A stretch of 8,585 nucleotides of DNA from contig JAUWLO010000081.1 of NCBI GenBank assembly GCA_030613605.1, forward strand, positions 1-8,585, given 5' to 3'. The stretch comes from Gammaproteobacteria bacterium. Lineage in GTDB: Bacteria; Pseudomonadota; Gammaproteobacteria; SZUA-152. The translations under genes and the position numbers were made by a program. Positions within the stretch are counted from its first letter, which is position 1, and every line of letters begins with the position of its first letter. Below are positions 1 to 5,997 of this stretch, piece after piece. The notes below the pieces were generated by a model. It saw nothing but the letters and a program-made list of their open reading frames with translations, was not told the DNA's origin and ran no database searches.

Positions 1-484
1 ATAGAGATGACTAAATCTGATGGTGACAGCAAGATTTTTCAGCCACCATTTGATGAAATGCAAAAGTATATGTGGGATGTTTCTTTGGTAATTGCATTCA
101 GGTTAAGCAAGTGCTGTTCATGATATCGTTTTCTTTGATAATAGAGCACAGGCCCCAATTTGTTCCAGTTTGTTAAAGGGGGCTATTAAAGGGGTCTGAC
201 CCCTTTAATTCACCCCTTTAATTCATCTTTCTATAAACTGAAAAACCGGGTCAGAGTGATCTCAATCGGAAGTAATGTTTTTTCAGACGAGGTAACAAGC
301 TTTTAGATTCTTCCGCCTATCTCTTTGATTTTCCAGGTTTTTTAAGCGAGTAATTCAGGGCTTTTTTGTAATATTAAAAAGTCGGGGGCACGTAGGCCTA
401 AATGTCTGATATTTACACCAGAAAAAAAGGAGAGTAGGGTTAGGAAATGTAGGTGTTTTCGCATCAATACCCGAGGTAGAGACT
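1..484. other. Gene-poor 5' stretch with REP-like repeats
   Basis: No gene of convincing length was found here on either strand. Frame 1 is open from the window edge to a TGA at 121-123 (41 codons). It could be the tail of a gene lying mostly outside the window, but nothing in its residues was recognised. From about 148 to 225 the sequence is packed with palindromic REP-like units (separate entry), and a diverged core GGGTCAGAGT occurs at 248-257. The rest (260-470) is AT-rich with several T and A runs and no clear promoter. A GAGG at 473-476 serves as Shine-Dalgarno for the gene starting at 485. Confidence 0.5.
173..225. repeat. REP-like cluster with a perfect 25-bp palindrome
   Basis: Positions 185-209 form a perfect inverted repeat: arm ATTAAAGGGGTC (185-196), central T (197), arm GACCCCTTTAAT (198-209). 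It is preceded by a half-unit TTAAAGGGGGCT (173-184) that recurs exactly at 1082-1093. It is followed by a tandem copy of the right arm, so the 13-mer CCCCTTTAATTCA occurs at 200-212 and again at 213-225. Just upstream, ACAGGCCCCAATT at 148-160 recurs exactly at 6683-6695. The same core appears in several intergenic sites of this window, so this is a dispersed repeat family. Similar palindromes are often mobilised by REP-associated tyrosine transposases (RAYTs), but no such gene is visible here. Confidence 0.8.
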
Positions 485-841
485 ATGCCGGCTGCGTTGC
501 TGATATTACTCTTATCGCTAGTTACAGGTTCCTGTTTGGTCGTTACGCATACCTGGCGTAAGGCGAGACAAAGACAACAGGATTACCAGGAATTGAGGCA
601 ACGAGTTATTCGATTACGCCTATACAAGATGTTGACACATCTTGGCGCCAGTCTTGATGATTACGTCCGTAATATTCCAAAGTTAGAAATCGAAAAACAT
701 ATTCACAATTGTGGGCAGTGTGCCCAATTTGAGACATGTGATACCTGTTTGAGGGATGGCAGGATCATCCTGGATATGAATTTCTGCCCCAATTACGGGT
801 CACTCACCGCCCATAGCAGAACTATTGCGGCAAACAAATAG
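485..841 (+). CDS. Small membrane-anchored cysteine-rich protein, DUF6455-like
   Basis: This 118-residue protein of unknown function begins with a hydrophobic segment (residues 3-22) followed by a basic stretch (WRKARQRQQ), which suggests an N-terminal membrane anchor with the rest in the cytoplasm. Residues 45-103 resemble DUF6455: a helix of the form RLYKMLTHLG, then a cysteine cluster C76-x2-C79-x5-C85-x2-C88, and a final C101 in a FCPN motif. Five cysteines in this spacing suggest zinc or another metal, or redox activity, but no reaction is known to me. The ATG at 485 is supported by GAGG at 473-476 with an 8-nt gap. The gene stands alone between two repeat-rich stretches, so context gives no hint. 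The family assignment is from memory of the pattern and is moderately sure; the gene itself is very likely real. Confidence 0.72.
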   Translation: MPAALLILLLSLVTGSCLVVTHTWRKARQRQQDYQELRQRVIRLRLYKMLTHLGASLDDYVRNIPKLEIEKHIHNCGQCAQFETCDTCLRDGRIILDMNFCPNYGSLTAHSRTIAANK

Positions 842-919
842 CAGCTACAAAATGAGCCGTCGTCTGACGACTCTACACAAAATAATACCTAACGAACGCT
901 GAAAAACAAAAAGTAAATT

Positions 920-941
920 AATTAAAGGGGTCCCTTTAATT
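920..941. repeat. REP-like palindrome
   Basis: A perfect inverted repeat with 10-bp arms, AATTAAAGGG (920-929) and CCCTTTAATT (932-941), separated by GT. It is a shortened version of the palindrome at 185-209, lacking the TCTGA centre. Confidence 0.75.
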
Positions 942-1081
942 CTTTATTGTGAGGACCGTTTAGGTCCAACTGCCCGACCATTTTCTAAATAACCGTTGCC
1001 AAAGTGTTGATGTGTTCTCTTCGAAGATAATGGCAGGGTCGGTGTGTACAACCAGCCAGTCTCCCCGATTAATTTGAGCAA

Positions 1082-1104
1082 TTAAAGGGGGCTGAGTCCT
1101 TTAA
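1082..1104. repeat. Degenerate REP-like palindrome
   Basis: TTAAAGG (1082-1088) pairs with CCTTTAA (1098-1104) around a centre GGGCTGAGT. The first 12 bases are identical to 173-184. It lies about 30 bp past the stop codon of the minus-strand Mth938-like gene, so it could also form a hairpin in that transcript's 3' end. Confidence 0.65.
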
Positions 1105-1131
1105 CTTAATCCGTGAACAAATACTTTCACC

Positions 1132-1476
1132 CTAGCAGGTTAAATGCAGTGCAGCGACGATACGGGCATATCTCTTTTGCAGCGGGTTGAGTGCGCTAAT
1201 GGCATCCTGGGTGGGCGCATATTCAATTTGAATGTTTTTTGATTGTAGATATTTAATAGTCTCCTGTGGCACATCCATGCGGCCGTAATAGCCAGTACCC
1301 ACCAGCAGACAATCGGGTTTGGCTTCGAGTATCTTGTCGAGATCATTCTTGTCCAGCCGGTGGCCTTCCTTGCGCCACCAGGAATCAATCACCTGTTCCG
1401 GTGTGATGATGACATCCGACGTGTAGGTATTCCCGTCTACAATTATCTTGCCGAAGCTGTATTCGTCGATATTCAC
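1132..1476 (-). CDS. Mth938/AAMDC-like domain protein (DUF498 family)
   Basis: This 114-residue protein is a single Mth938-like domain, the fold found in archaeal MTH938, many bacterial proteins and vertebrate AAMDC. Recognisable features are the opening YSFGKIIVDGNTY (residues 6-18), DVIITP (21-26), WWRKEGH (33-39), the glycine-rich LLVGTGYYGRM (57-67) and the conserved C-terminal LHLTC (110-114). The length is typical of a complete family member. The biochemical role is not established, so none is assigned. The start is a GTG at 1474-1476 with only a weak Shine-Dalgarno, but a perfect -10 box lies about 38 bp upstream. It is divergent from the kinase/RNase Z-like gene, with 113 bp between the starts; shared regulation is possible but not shown. 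Confidence 0.88.
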   Translation of the reverse strand: MNIDEYSFGKIIVDGNTYTSDVIITPEQVIDSWWRKEGHRLDKNDLDKILEAKPDCLLVGTGYYGRMDVPQETIKYLQSKNIQIEYAPTQDAISALNPLQKRYARIVAALHLTC

Positions 1477-1513
1477 TGTTTTTTAACCACGCTGCTCCCT
1501 GCCTGATTGTCTA

Positions 1514-1519
1514 ATTATA
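1514..1519 (-). promoter_or_regulatory. Putative -10 box for the Mth938-like gene
   Basis: On the minus strand this reads TATAAT, an exact sigma70 -10 match. It would give a transcript starting near 1507 and a leader of about 30 nt before the GTG start. No good TTGACA-like -35 is present at the usual distance, so the promoter is only partly supported. Confidence 0.4.
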
Positions 1520-1577
1520 GAAGCTAATGCTGGTAAAGAACTGAAATTGCTTGCCTGTTCCCGACGGGGATTGCACC

Positions 1578-1583
1578 TATAGT
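1578..1583 (+). promoter_or_regulatory. Putative -10 box, possible leaderless start
   Basis: TATAGT lies 6 bp before the ATG at 1590. If it is a -10 box, transcription would begin at or next to that ATG and the mRNA would be leaderless. This fits the lack of a usable Shine-Dalgarno: AAGG ends one base before the ATG, and an in-frame TAA at 1584-1586 rules out an earlier start. The -35 region is poor, so the call is tentative. Confidence 0.3.
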
Positions 1584-1589
1584 TAAGGC

Positions 1590-3617
1590 ATGGGAGAGAA
1601 TACACACGGACAGAGTTTGCCGGTATTAGCCTGTTCCGCCGCCGAGATTGTTGGCGCGGTGATGGAACAGGATTGTCGCGTATTGCTCTACGGCCCGCCT
1701 GGTATAGGCAAGTCAACATTAACGTCACAGTTGGCAGCAGCGCTTGTTGATGCTGGTCGTACTGCCTGGTGCCTCAGTGCCGATCCAGGCTCTCCCGGTT
1801 TTGGTGTGCCCGGTGCTGTATCCCTTGGTAAATGGGAGAGTAACGCCTGGCAAGTCCTGGACTTCGAGGCCTTATGCACACTCGATGCCGGTCGTTTCCG
1901 CTTGCCCCTGGTATCGGCGGTACAACGTTTGGCACAGATACCGGATGATGGTGTGATGTTGCTGGATGGCCCCGGTGTGGTGCGCGGTGTTGCCGGAAGT
2001 GAGTTGCTGGCGGCATTAACGGAAGCCGCAGGTATTGAGAAGGTGCTCGCCCTGGTGGTTCCGGGTAAATCCCTTCCGCTTGCTGATGAATTACATGCCC
2101 TGGCGCCTGAGGTGTTTATTGTTAATGCCGCGGAGGAGGCCAGGCGCCCCGGTAAAAAGGTCAGGGCACGGCAACGGACGGAGCAATGGGATGGCTATCT
2201 TGATGGAAGCTCCCCACAACAGACGGATATCACCATCGATATCACGCTCGATAACAACAAGGTTAATCTCATTGGTACACCGCCACCGGTTAAAGAAGGG
2301 AGCGCGTGGATAGGCAGACAATTGGGTTTTTTTCAGCACAACCATACCGTTGCGATGGGTGAGGTGCTGCGAATGGAAAATAATACCTTAACGGCGCGGT
2401 TACCGAATAAGGCGTTAGCGTTCGATACCGTTTGTGTACGTGATGCGCTACGCACCACGGAAGGAGTAATGGAAACGGCATTACCATTTACCGCAGAACC
2501 ACTGGCGTACCTGCCGCCCTGTGATGTTTATGTGCCGGGCACCCAAAGTGGTGGGCCACGTGTTGTTGGCCGTGTGGGTGTGGTCGACCTGAATCTGGTG
2601 AATGGGGTCTTTGGTGATCCCTTATTACATGTTCGATTACGTCATCAACGGCGTAGCCTGCTATTTGATCTGGGTATGGGTGGGCGCTTGCCCGCGCGCA
2701 TTGTCCATCAGGTGACCGATGTCTTTATCAGTCATGCGCATATGGACCATATTGGCGGATTCCTCTGGTTTCTTCGCTCGCGTATTGGCCTGTTACCCGC
2801 CTGTCGAATCTTTGGACCGCCGGGTTTGGCGGATCATATAGAGGGTTTTATTCAGAGCATCCTGTGGGACCGCGTGGCAGAAAACGGGCCACGTTTTGAA
2901 GTCATCGAATTACATGTCGATCATACGAAGCGTTTTTTGTTTCAGGTGGGACAGTCCGGGCGCGAGGTTTTCGAAGAGACAAGCATAGAGGACGGTGTCC
3001 TGCTTGAAGAAAAGGAATTTCGTGTGCGTGCGGTGACGCTAGATCATGGAACGCCGGTGCTGGCCTATGCCTTTGAAGCCGCCAGGGAGATCAATATTCG
3101 CAAGGATCGCCTGCTGGCAAGAAGACTGACACCGGGCCCCTGGTTGACCCGGTTAAAACAACAACTGATGGCCGGTAATAAAACGGCACTGATTCAATTA
3201 CCCAACAATAAAGAAGCATCCGTTGCTGATCTGGCTGATGACCTGGTGCTCATCCGGCCCGGGAAAAAACTGGTGTACGCGACCGATTTTGCTGACACGA
3301 CAGAAAACCGTCAACGTCTGATTGCTTTAGCCAGACATGCGCACACCTTTTTTTGCGAGGCATCATTCATTGAGGCAGAGGCTAAACAGGCATCTCGTAC
3401 CGGTCATTTAACAACGCGTTCCTGTGGCGAGATTGCGACGGCTGCCGAAGTCGGCCGCTTGTTGCCATTCCACTTTTCGCGTCGTTATGAAAATAATCCA
3501 CAATCCCTCTATGAAGAAATAGAAGAGTCGTGCGCCCGCCTGGTCAAACCCAGGACCATGAAGGTATTCGAAGTGGAAGAATTCCTCAGTGAAGAAGAAG
3601 TGCAAGTGTTAGATTAA
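1590..3617 (+). CDS. Clp1/Grc3-like RNA 5'-kinase fused to RNase Z-like nuclease
   Basis: A 675-residue fusion. The N-terminal part resembles the Clp1/Grc3 polynucleotide 5'-hydroxyl kinase family: Walker A GPPGIGKST (35-43), the family segment SADPGSPGFGVPG (63-75, in place of DxDxGQ) and a Walker B-like LLDGPG (124-129). An Arg/Lys-rich lid-like stretch ending in WDGYL follows, then a beta-rich part starting VNLIGTPPP that matches the Clp1/Grc3 C-terminal region. The remainder (about 350-655) is an RNase Z-type metallo-beta-lactamase. It has H382, H384, D386 and H387 in HAHMDH, IFGPPGL, H486, an LTPGPWL segment like the PPGP motif of RNase Z, D566, H606 in GHLTT, and H628 in PFHFSRRY. All zinc ligands appear present. 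I infer a cytoplasmic enzyme that phosphorylates 5'-OH RNA ends and cleaves or trims 3' ends; the substrate is unknown. The Gln of the DxDxGQ motif is replaced, so kinase activity is less certain than nuclease activity. It lies 59 bp upstream of rtcA. Confidence 0.85.
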   Translation: MGENTHGQSLPVLACSAAEIVGAVMEQDCRVLLYGPPGIGKSTLTSQLAAALVDAGRTAWCLSADPGSPGFGVPGAVSLGKWESNAWQVLDFEALCTLDAGRFRLPLVSAVQRLAQIPDDGVMLLDGPGVVRGVAGSELLAALTEAAGIEKVLALVVPGKSLPLADELHALAPEVFIVNAAEEARRPGKKVRARQRTEQWDGYLDGSSPQQTDITIDITLDNNKVNLIGTPPPVKEGSAWIGRQLGFFQHNHTVAMGEVLRMENNTLTARLPNKALAFDTVCVRDALRTTEGVMETALPFTAEPLAYLPPCDVYVPGTQSGGPRVVGRVGVVDLNLVNGVFGDPLLHVRLRHQRRSLLFDLGMGGRLPARIVHQVTDVFISHAHMDHIGGFLWFLRSRIGLLPACRIFGPPGLADHIEGFIQSILWDRVAENGPRFEVIELHVDHTKRFLFQVGQSGREVFEETSIEDGVLLEEKEFRVRAVTLDHGTPVLAYAFEAAREINIRKDRLLARRLTPGPWLTRLKQQLMAGNKTALIQLPNNKEASVADLADDLVLIRPGKKLVYATDFADTTENRQRLIALARHAHTFFCEASFIEAEAKQASRTGHLTTRSCGEIATAAEVGRLLPFHFSRRYENNPQSLYEEIEESCARLVKPRTMKVFEVEEFLSEEEVQVLD

Positions 3618-3630
3618 TCACCAATTTATT

Positions 3631-3658
3631 TATCACAGGCTTTTTATCACAGACTTTT
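3631..3658. repeat. Tandem 14-bp duplication between the fusion gene and rtcA
   Basis: TATCACAGGCTTTT (3631-3644) is followed directly by TATCACAGACTTTT (3645-3658), matching at 13 of 14 positions. It sits in the 59-bp gap before rtcA. It could be a slippage duplication or a paired protein-binding site. It forms no GC-rich hairpin, so it is not an ordinary terminator, and the two genes are probably cotranscribed. Confidence 0.7.
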
Positions 3659-3676
3659 TATTTCGGGAGTGCAGTT

Positions 3677-4708
3677 GTGATTGTTATCGATGGTTCCCTG
3701 GGTGAAGGCGGCGGCCAGGTATTGCGCAGTGCCTTGAGCCTGTCGCTATTAACCGGGCAGGCCTTCACCATGGCCAACATTCGTGTTGCCAGGCCACGTC
3801 CTGGTTTGTGTGCACAGCACCTGTCTGCTGTGCAGGCCGCCGCGCAGATCAGTCGCGCAGTGGTGGAAGGGGATCGAAAAGGATCTATGCAGATTAGCTT
3901 TTCGCCTGGCCCAATCGTGCCGGGTGATTATCACTTCGATATCGGCACCGCGGGCTCAACTTCGCTGGTTTTCCAGACGCTGCTGTTACCGTTGGCATTA
4001 GCATCGGGTGCATCCCATTTATCGATTACCGGTGGTACGCATGTCCCCTGGAGTCCGTGTTTTCACTATCTGGATTGGCACTGGGGGCGTCTGCTTTCAA
4101 GGATGGGTGTTCGCTTTGACCTCACCCTCGCCCGGGCAGGTTTTTATCCCAAGGGGGGCGGTGAAATTCAGGCCAGGATCCCGGGCAATGCCCCAATACA
4201 GGGGATCGATTTAGCGGAACGCGGGAAATTACTGCGTGTGCGAGGGCTTTCCGGTGTGGCCAACCTGCCACTGGATATTGCCGAAAGGCAACGCACCCAG
4301 TCATTGAGGCGTTTGCAGCATCTGGTGGCGAAGGCTGATGTGGATGTGGCGATCGAATCGTTTGCCGCCTATTCGAAGGGAACGGTGTTGTTGTTGCTGG
4401 CAGAATTTGAACATAGCCAGGCCTGTTTCTTTGCTTTGGGGGCTCGTGGCAAACCGGCGGAGCGCGTGGCGGATGAGGCGGTAGACGGTCTGGCCAGATT
4501 CCTGAAAACGGATGGAGCCGTAGACGGCTGGCTTGCCGACCAGATCCTTTTGCCCATGGCCATGGCGACTACACCTTCTGTGTTGTCTACCTGCGAGGTA
4601 ACGCAACATTTACTGACCAATGCCGAAGTGATTCATCATTTCTTACCCGTCAACATTTCCGTTGATGCCTCTCCAGGTCAGGCGGGATTGGTTAGGCTAA
4701 ATCCATAA
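3677..4708 (+). CDS. rtcA: RNA 3'-terminal phosphate cyclase
   Basis: RtcA converts an RNA 3'-phosphate into a 2',3'-cyclic phosphate using ATP, through a covalent enzyme-AMP intermediate, in the cytoplasm. The 343-residue length matches E. coli RtcA. Visible family features are DGSLGEGGGQVLRSALSLS near the N-terminus (residues 5-23), ARPRPGL, the signature RAGFYPKGGG (153-162), LADQILLPMA, and QHLLTN, whose H311 corresponds to the catalytic nucleotidyl-acceptor His309 of E. coli. The protein looks intact. The GTG start at 3677 has GGGAG at 3665-3669 with 7 nt spacing. In E. coli rtcA pairs with the ligase gene rtcB under RtcR and sigma54. Here it instead follows the kinase/RNase Z-like fusion gene, and neither rtcB nor rtcR is in the window. 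Confidence 0.96.
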   Translation: MIVIDGSLGEGGGQVLRSALSLSLLTGQAFTMANIRVARPRPGLCAQHLSAVQAAAQISRAVVEGDRKGSMQISFSPGPIVPGDYHFDIGTAGSTSLVFQTLLLPLALASGASHLSITGGTHVPWSPCFHYLDWHWGRLLSRMGVRFDLTLARAGFYPKGGGEIQARIPGNAPIQGIDLAERGKLLRVRGLSGVANLPLDIAERQRTQSLRRLQHLVAKADVDVAIESFAAYSKGTVLLLLAEFEHSQACFFALGARGKPAERVADEAVDGLARFLKTDGAVDGWLADQILLPMAMATTPSVLSTCEVTQHLLTNAEVIHHFLPVNISVDASPGQAGLVRLNP

Positions 4709-4713
4709 ATAAC

Positions 4714-4746
4714 GACTATATTTATCTAAATAAGAGTCCTGCATTT
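4714..4746 (+). terminator. Weak possible terminator after rtcA
   Basis: GACT (4714-4717) can pair with AGTC (4735-4738), and inside them TATTT pairs with AAATA around ATCT. A run of six T follows at 4744-4749. The stem is AT-rich and interrupted, so strong termination is doubtful. It may only reduce transcription into the next gene. Confidence 0.25.
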
Positions 4747-4795
4747 TTTACCTCTTGTTCTGGATAATCACCTTTGGTCGTATCGGAGCAATGCC

Positions 4796-5089
4796 GTGAC
4801 ACTATCTGCTAAAGAACTTGTCATCGTCCGTGAGTCTGCCAGCGCCATTCTGGAAGAGCTGGAACTGGATGCCTATCTTTTTGAAGTGGAACCAAAAAAT
4901 TCACATTACGAGCTATTAGTTGAATGCGCATGTGAAATCGATGGCGGCTGGGCATCGATGTCATTGATGCTACCAAAAGAGAAAGTGCTGGCAGGTTTTG
5001 ATGATCTGGAGGTAAGGCGCCAGTTATTTGAATACTGGAACAAAAAACTCTCGGCCTGTAAGCGGAGGGTAGCCAGGGAGGACATTTAA
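4796..5089 (+). CDS. Unrecognised 97-residue protein downstream of rtcA
   Basis: I do not recognise this protein. It opens with a likely amphipathic helix (residues 4-21, AKELVIVRESASAILEEL), then beta-like segments (AYLFEVEPK; YELLVECACEI; ASMSLMLP) and a C-terminal helix (VRRQLFEYWNKKLSACKRRV) ending in a basic patch. It has no signal peptide or membrane segment and is rich in Glu and Leu. It is not an archease, because the expected motifs and length are absent. The GTG start is preceded by GGAG (4785-4788) at 7 nt. An ATG at 4791 in another frame meets TGA after one codon (ATG CCG TGA) and overlaps the GTG; it is too close to the Shine-Dalgarno to be used. It lies 87 bp after rtcA on the same strand, so it may belong to the RNA-end cluster, but the gap and a weak terminator leave that open. 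Confidence 0.68.
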   Translation: MTLSAKELVIVRESASAILEELELDAYLFEVEPKNSHYELLVECACEIDGGWASMSLMLPKEKVLAGFDDLEVRRQLFEYWNKKLSACKRRVAREDI

Positions 5090-5100
5090 ACGGCGCCTAA
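5085..5100. repeat. 16-bp direct repeat, copy 1
   Basis: TTTAAACGGCGCCTAA overlaps the stop codon of the 97-residue gene and recurs at 6700-6715 with one change (C to T at the tenth base). Each copy lies near a GGGGGACAGG repeat core and upstream of a gene on the same strand. Confidence 0.55.
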
Positions 5101-5140
5101 TATAAATAACACCTGCAACCAGCTAATAAAAACCTTCTAA

Positions 5141-5159
5141 TAATGAGGGGGACAGGTCC
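5141..5159. repeat. Short intergenic repeat with GGGGGACAGG core
   Basis: TAATGAGGGGGACAGGTCC closely matches 6674-6691 (TAAT, GGGGGACAGG, CCCC). It is probably a decayed end of the same repeat family. It lies 32 bp before the SagB-like gene and so would be in its leader if transcription starts upstream. Confidence 0.55.
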
Positions 5160-5190
5160 AGGACGGTAACAATTTAGGGAAATCTGCTAA

Positions 5191-5946
5191 ATGCCTGTGA
5201 ACAACGAAGACATTGCCGTCATTTTTGATGAGATGGATGAAAGCCGGTTTAGATCAGCGTTTCGACAAATGAAATTTATGGTTGTTTGTCTTGTAGTACT
5301 GATTTATGCCGCCTCGACAGGAGGTGTTATGGCTCAAACGCAAGAAAATATTGCATTACCAAAGATTTTACCCGGCGATGAACAGGCCTTATCGCAACTA
5401 TTAAAACAGCGGCGGTCTGTTCGTGAGTTTCAGGATGTATCACTTAGCCTGGAAGAAATTGGCCAGTTACTCTGGGCTGCACAGGGAATTACCCATCCAC
5501 TTGGCTATCGTACTGCGCCCTCGGCTGGGGCTTTGTATCCACTAGAGCTTTATGTGGTCGTTGGTCAGGTAGAAGGTATGGATCGCGGTGTTTACCATTA
5601 TCTTGCCAAAGAACAACGATTGGTAAAAACGTTGGATGGCGATAAACGGAAAAGGCTGGCACGGGCAGCCTATTGGCAATCCTGGATTAGTAATGCGTCA
5701 GCCGTGGTGGTGTTTGCTGCCGTTTATAAACGAACCACCCGGAAATATGGCTCGCGTGGTAAGCGTTTTGTACATATCGAAGTTGGGCACGCGGCGCAGA
5801 ATTTATTTCTTCAGGCGGTATCCCTGGGATTAGCCTCGGTGGTTGTCGGCGCTTTTGGTGATGATGATGTAAAAGACCTGTTACAGCTTCCTGATGATGT
5901 GGAGCCCATGATAATGATGCCTGTTGGTAAAAAAGCGGGAAGATAA
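5191..5946 (+). CDS. SagB/ThcOx-type nitroreductase-fold dehydrogenase, probably exported
   Basis: A 251-residue FMN-type oxidoreductase of the nitroreductase superfamily, SagB/ThcOx subgroup. Key features are QRRSVREF (73-80) for FMN binding, LLWAAQGI (93-100), the SagB-type signature RTAPSAGALYP (107-117), GHAAQNLFLQA (199-209) and the closing IMMPVGK. In azole-peptide clusters SagB oxidises azolines to azoles, but no cyclodehydratase or precursor gene is present here, so the substrate is unknown. Residues 29-48 form a hydrophobic segment ending VMA-QT, a good signal peptidase site after A48. With the ATG at 5191 (AGGGA at 5176-5180) the protein has an acidic 26-residue extension before the signal. 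The ATG at 5269 would give a textbook 22-residue signal peptide (MKFMVV...) but lacks a Shine-Dalgarno. Either way I infer a periplasmic or membrane-anchored location, unusual for an FMN enzyme. Confidence 0.88.
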   Translation: MPVNNEDIAVIFDEMDESRFRSAFRQMKFMVVCLVVLIYAASTGGVMAQTQENIALPKILPGDEQALSQLLKQRRSVREFQDVSLSLEEIGQLLWAAQGITHPLGYRTAPSAGALYPLELYVVVGQVEGMDRGVYHYLAKEQRLVKTLDGDKRKRLARAAYWQSWISNASAVVVFAAVYKRTTRKYGSRGKRFVHIEVGHAAQNLFLQAVSLGLASVVVGAFGDDDVKDLLQLPDDVEPMIMMPVGKKAGR

Positions 5947-5997
5947 GGAAAGGTATTTAACAGGTTGGTTTCGTCTATTTAAGAAAGGAAGTTTTGT

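Larger units (their letters stand above)
842..1131. other. Intergenic stretch with REP-like palindromes
   Basis: No gene is supportable here. The stretch lies between the 3' ends of the flanking genes (one on each strand), so both could end in it. A short hairpin GTCGT-CTG-ACGAC (859-871) follows the first gene but lacks a T-run. Two REP-like palindromes (920-941 and 1082-1104) bracket about 140 bp containing a small hairpin GGACC-gttta-GGTCC (953-967). The whole 920-1104 piece may be one element. Confidence 0.5.

Noticed and set aside
1..123. Open frame of 41 codons from the window edge to TGA at 121-123
   Set aside because: It could be the end of an upstream gene, but the residues match nothing I know and an open stretch this short can occur by chance.
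859..871. Hairpin GTCGT-CTG-ACGAC as terminator of the DUF6455-like gene
   Set aside because: The stem is only 5 bp and no T-run follows.
1531..1556. Possible sigma54 promoter before the fusion gene, as for E. coli rtcBA
   Set aside because: The GG and GC elements (1532-1533 and 1549-1550) are 15 bp apart rather than the required 10, so it does not fit the -24/-12 pattern.
1483..1728. Minus-strand open frame of 81 codons across the divergent promoter region
   Set aside because: It covers the -10 candidates and the Walker A-coding part of the fusion gene and has no recognisable protein features.
4301..4609. Minus-strand open frame of 102 codons inside rtcA
   Set aside because: It is antisense to conserved RtcA coding sequence and is explained by its codon usage.
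4796..5089. Archease as the identity of the gene after rtcA
   Set aside because: It is shorter than archease and lacks the expected N-terminal acidic/histidine motif.
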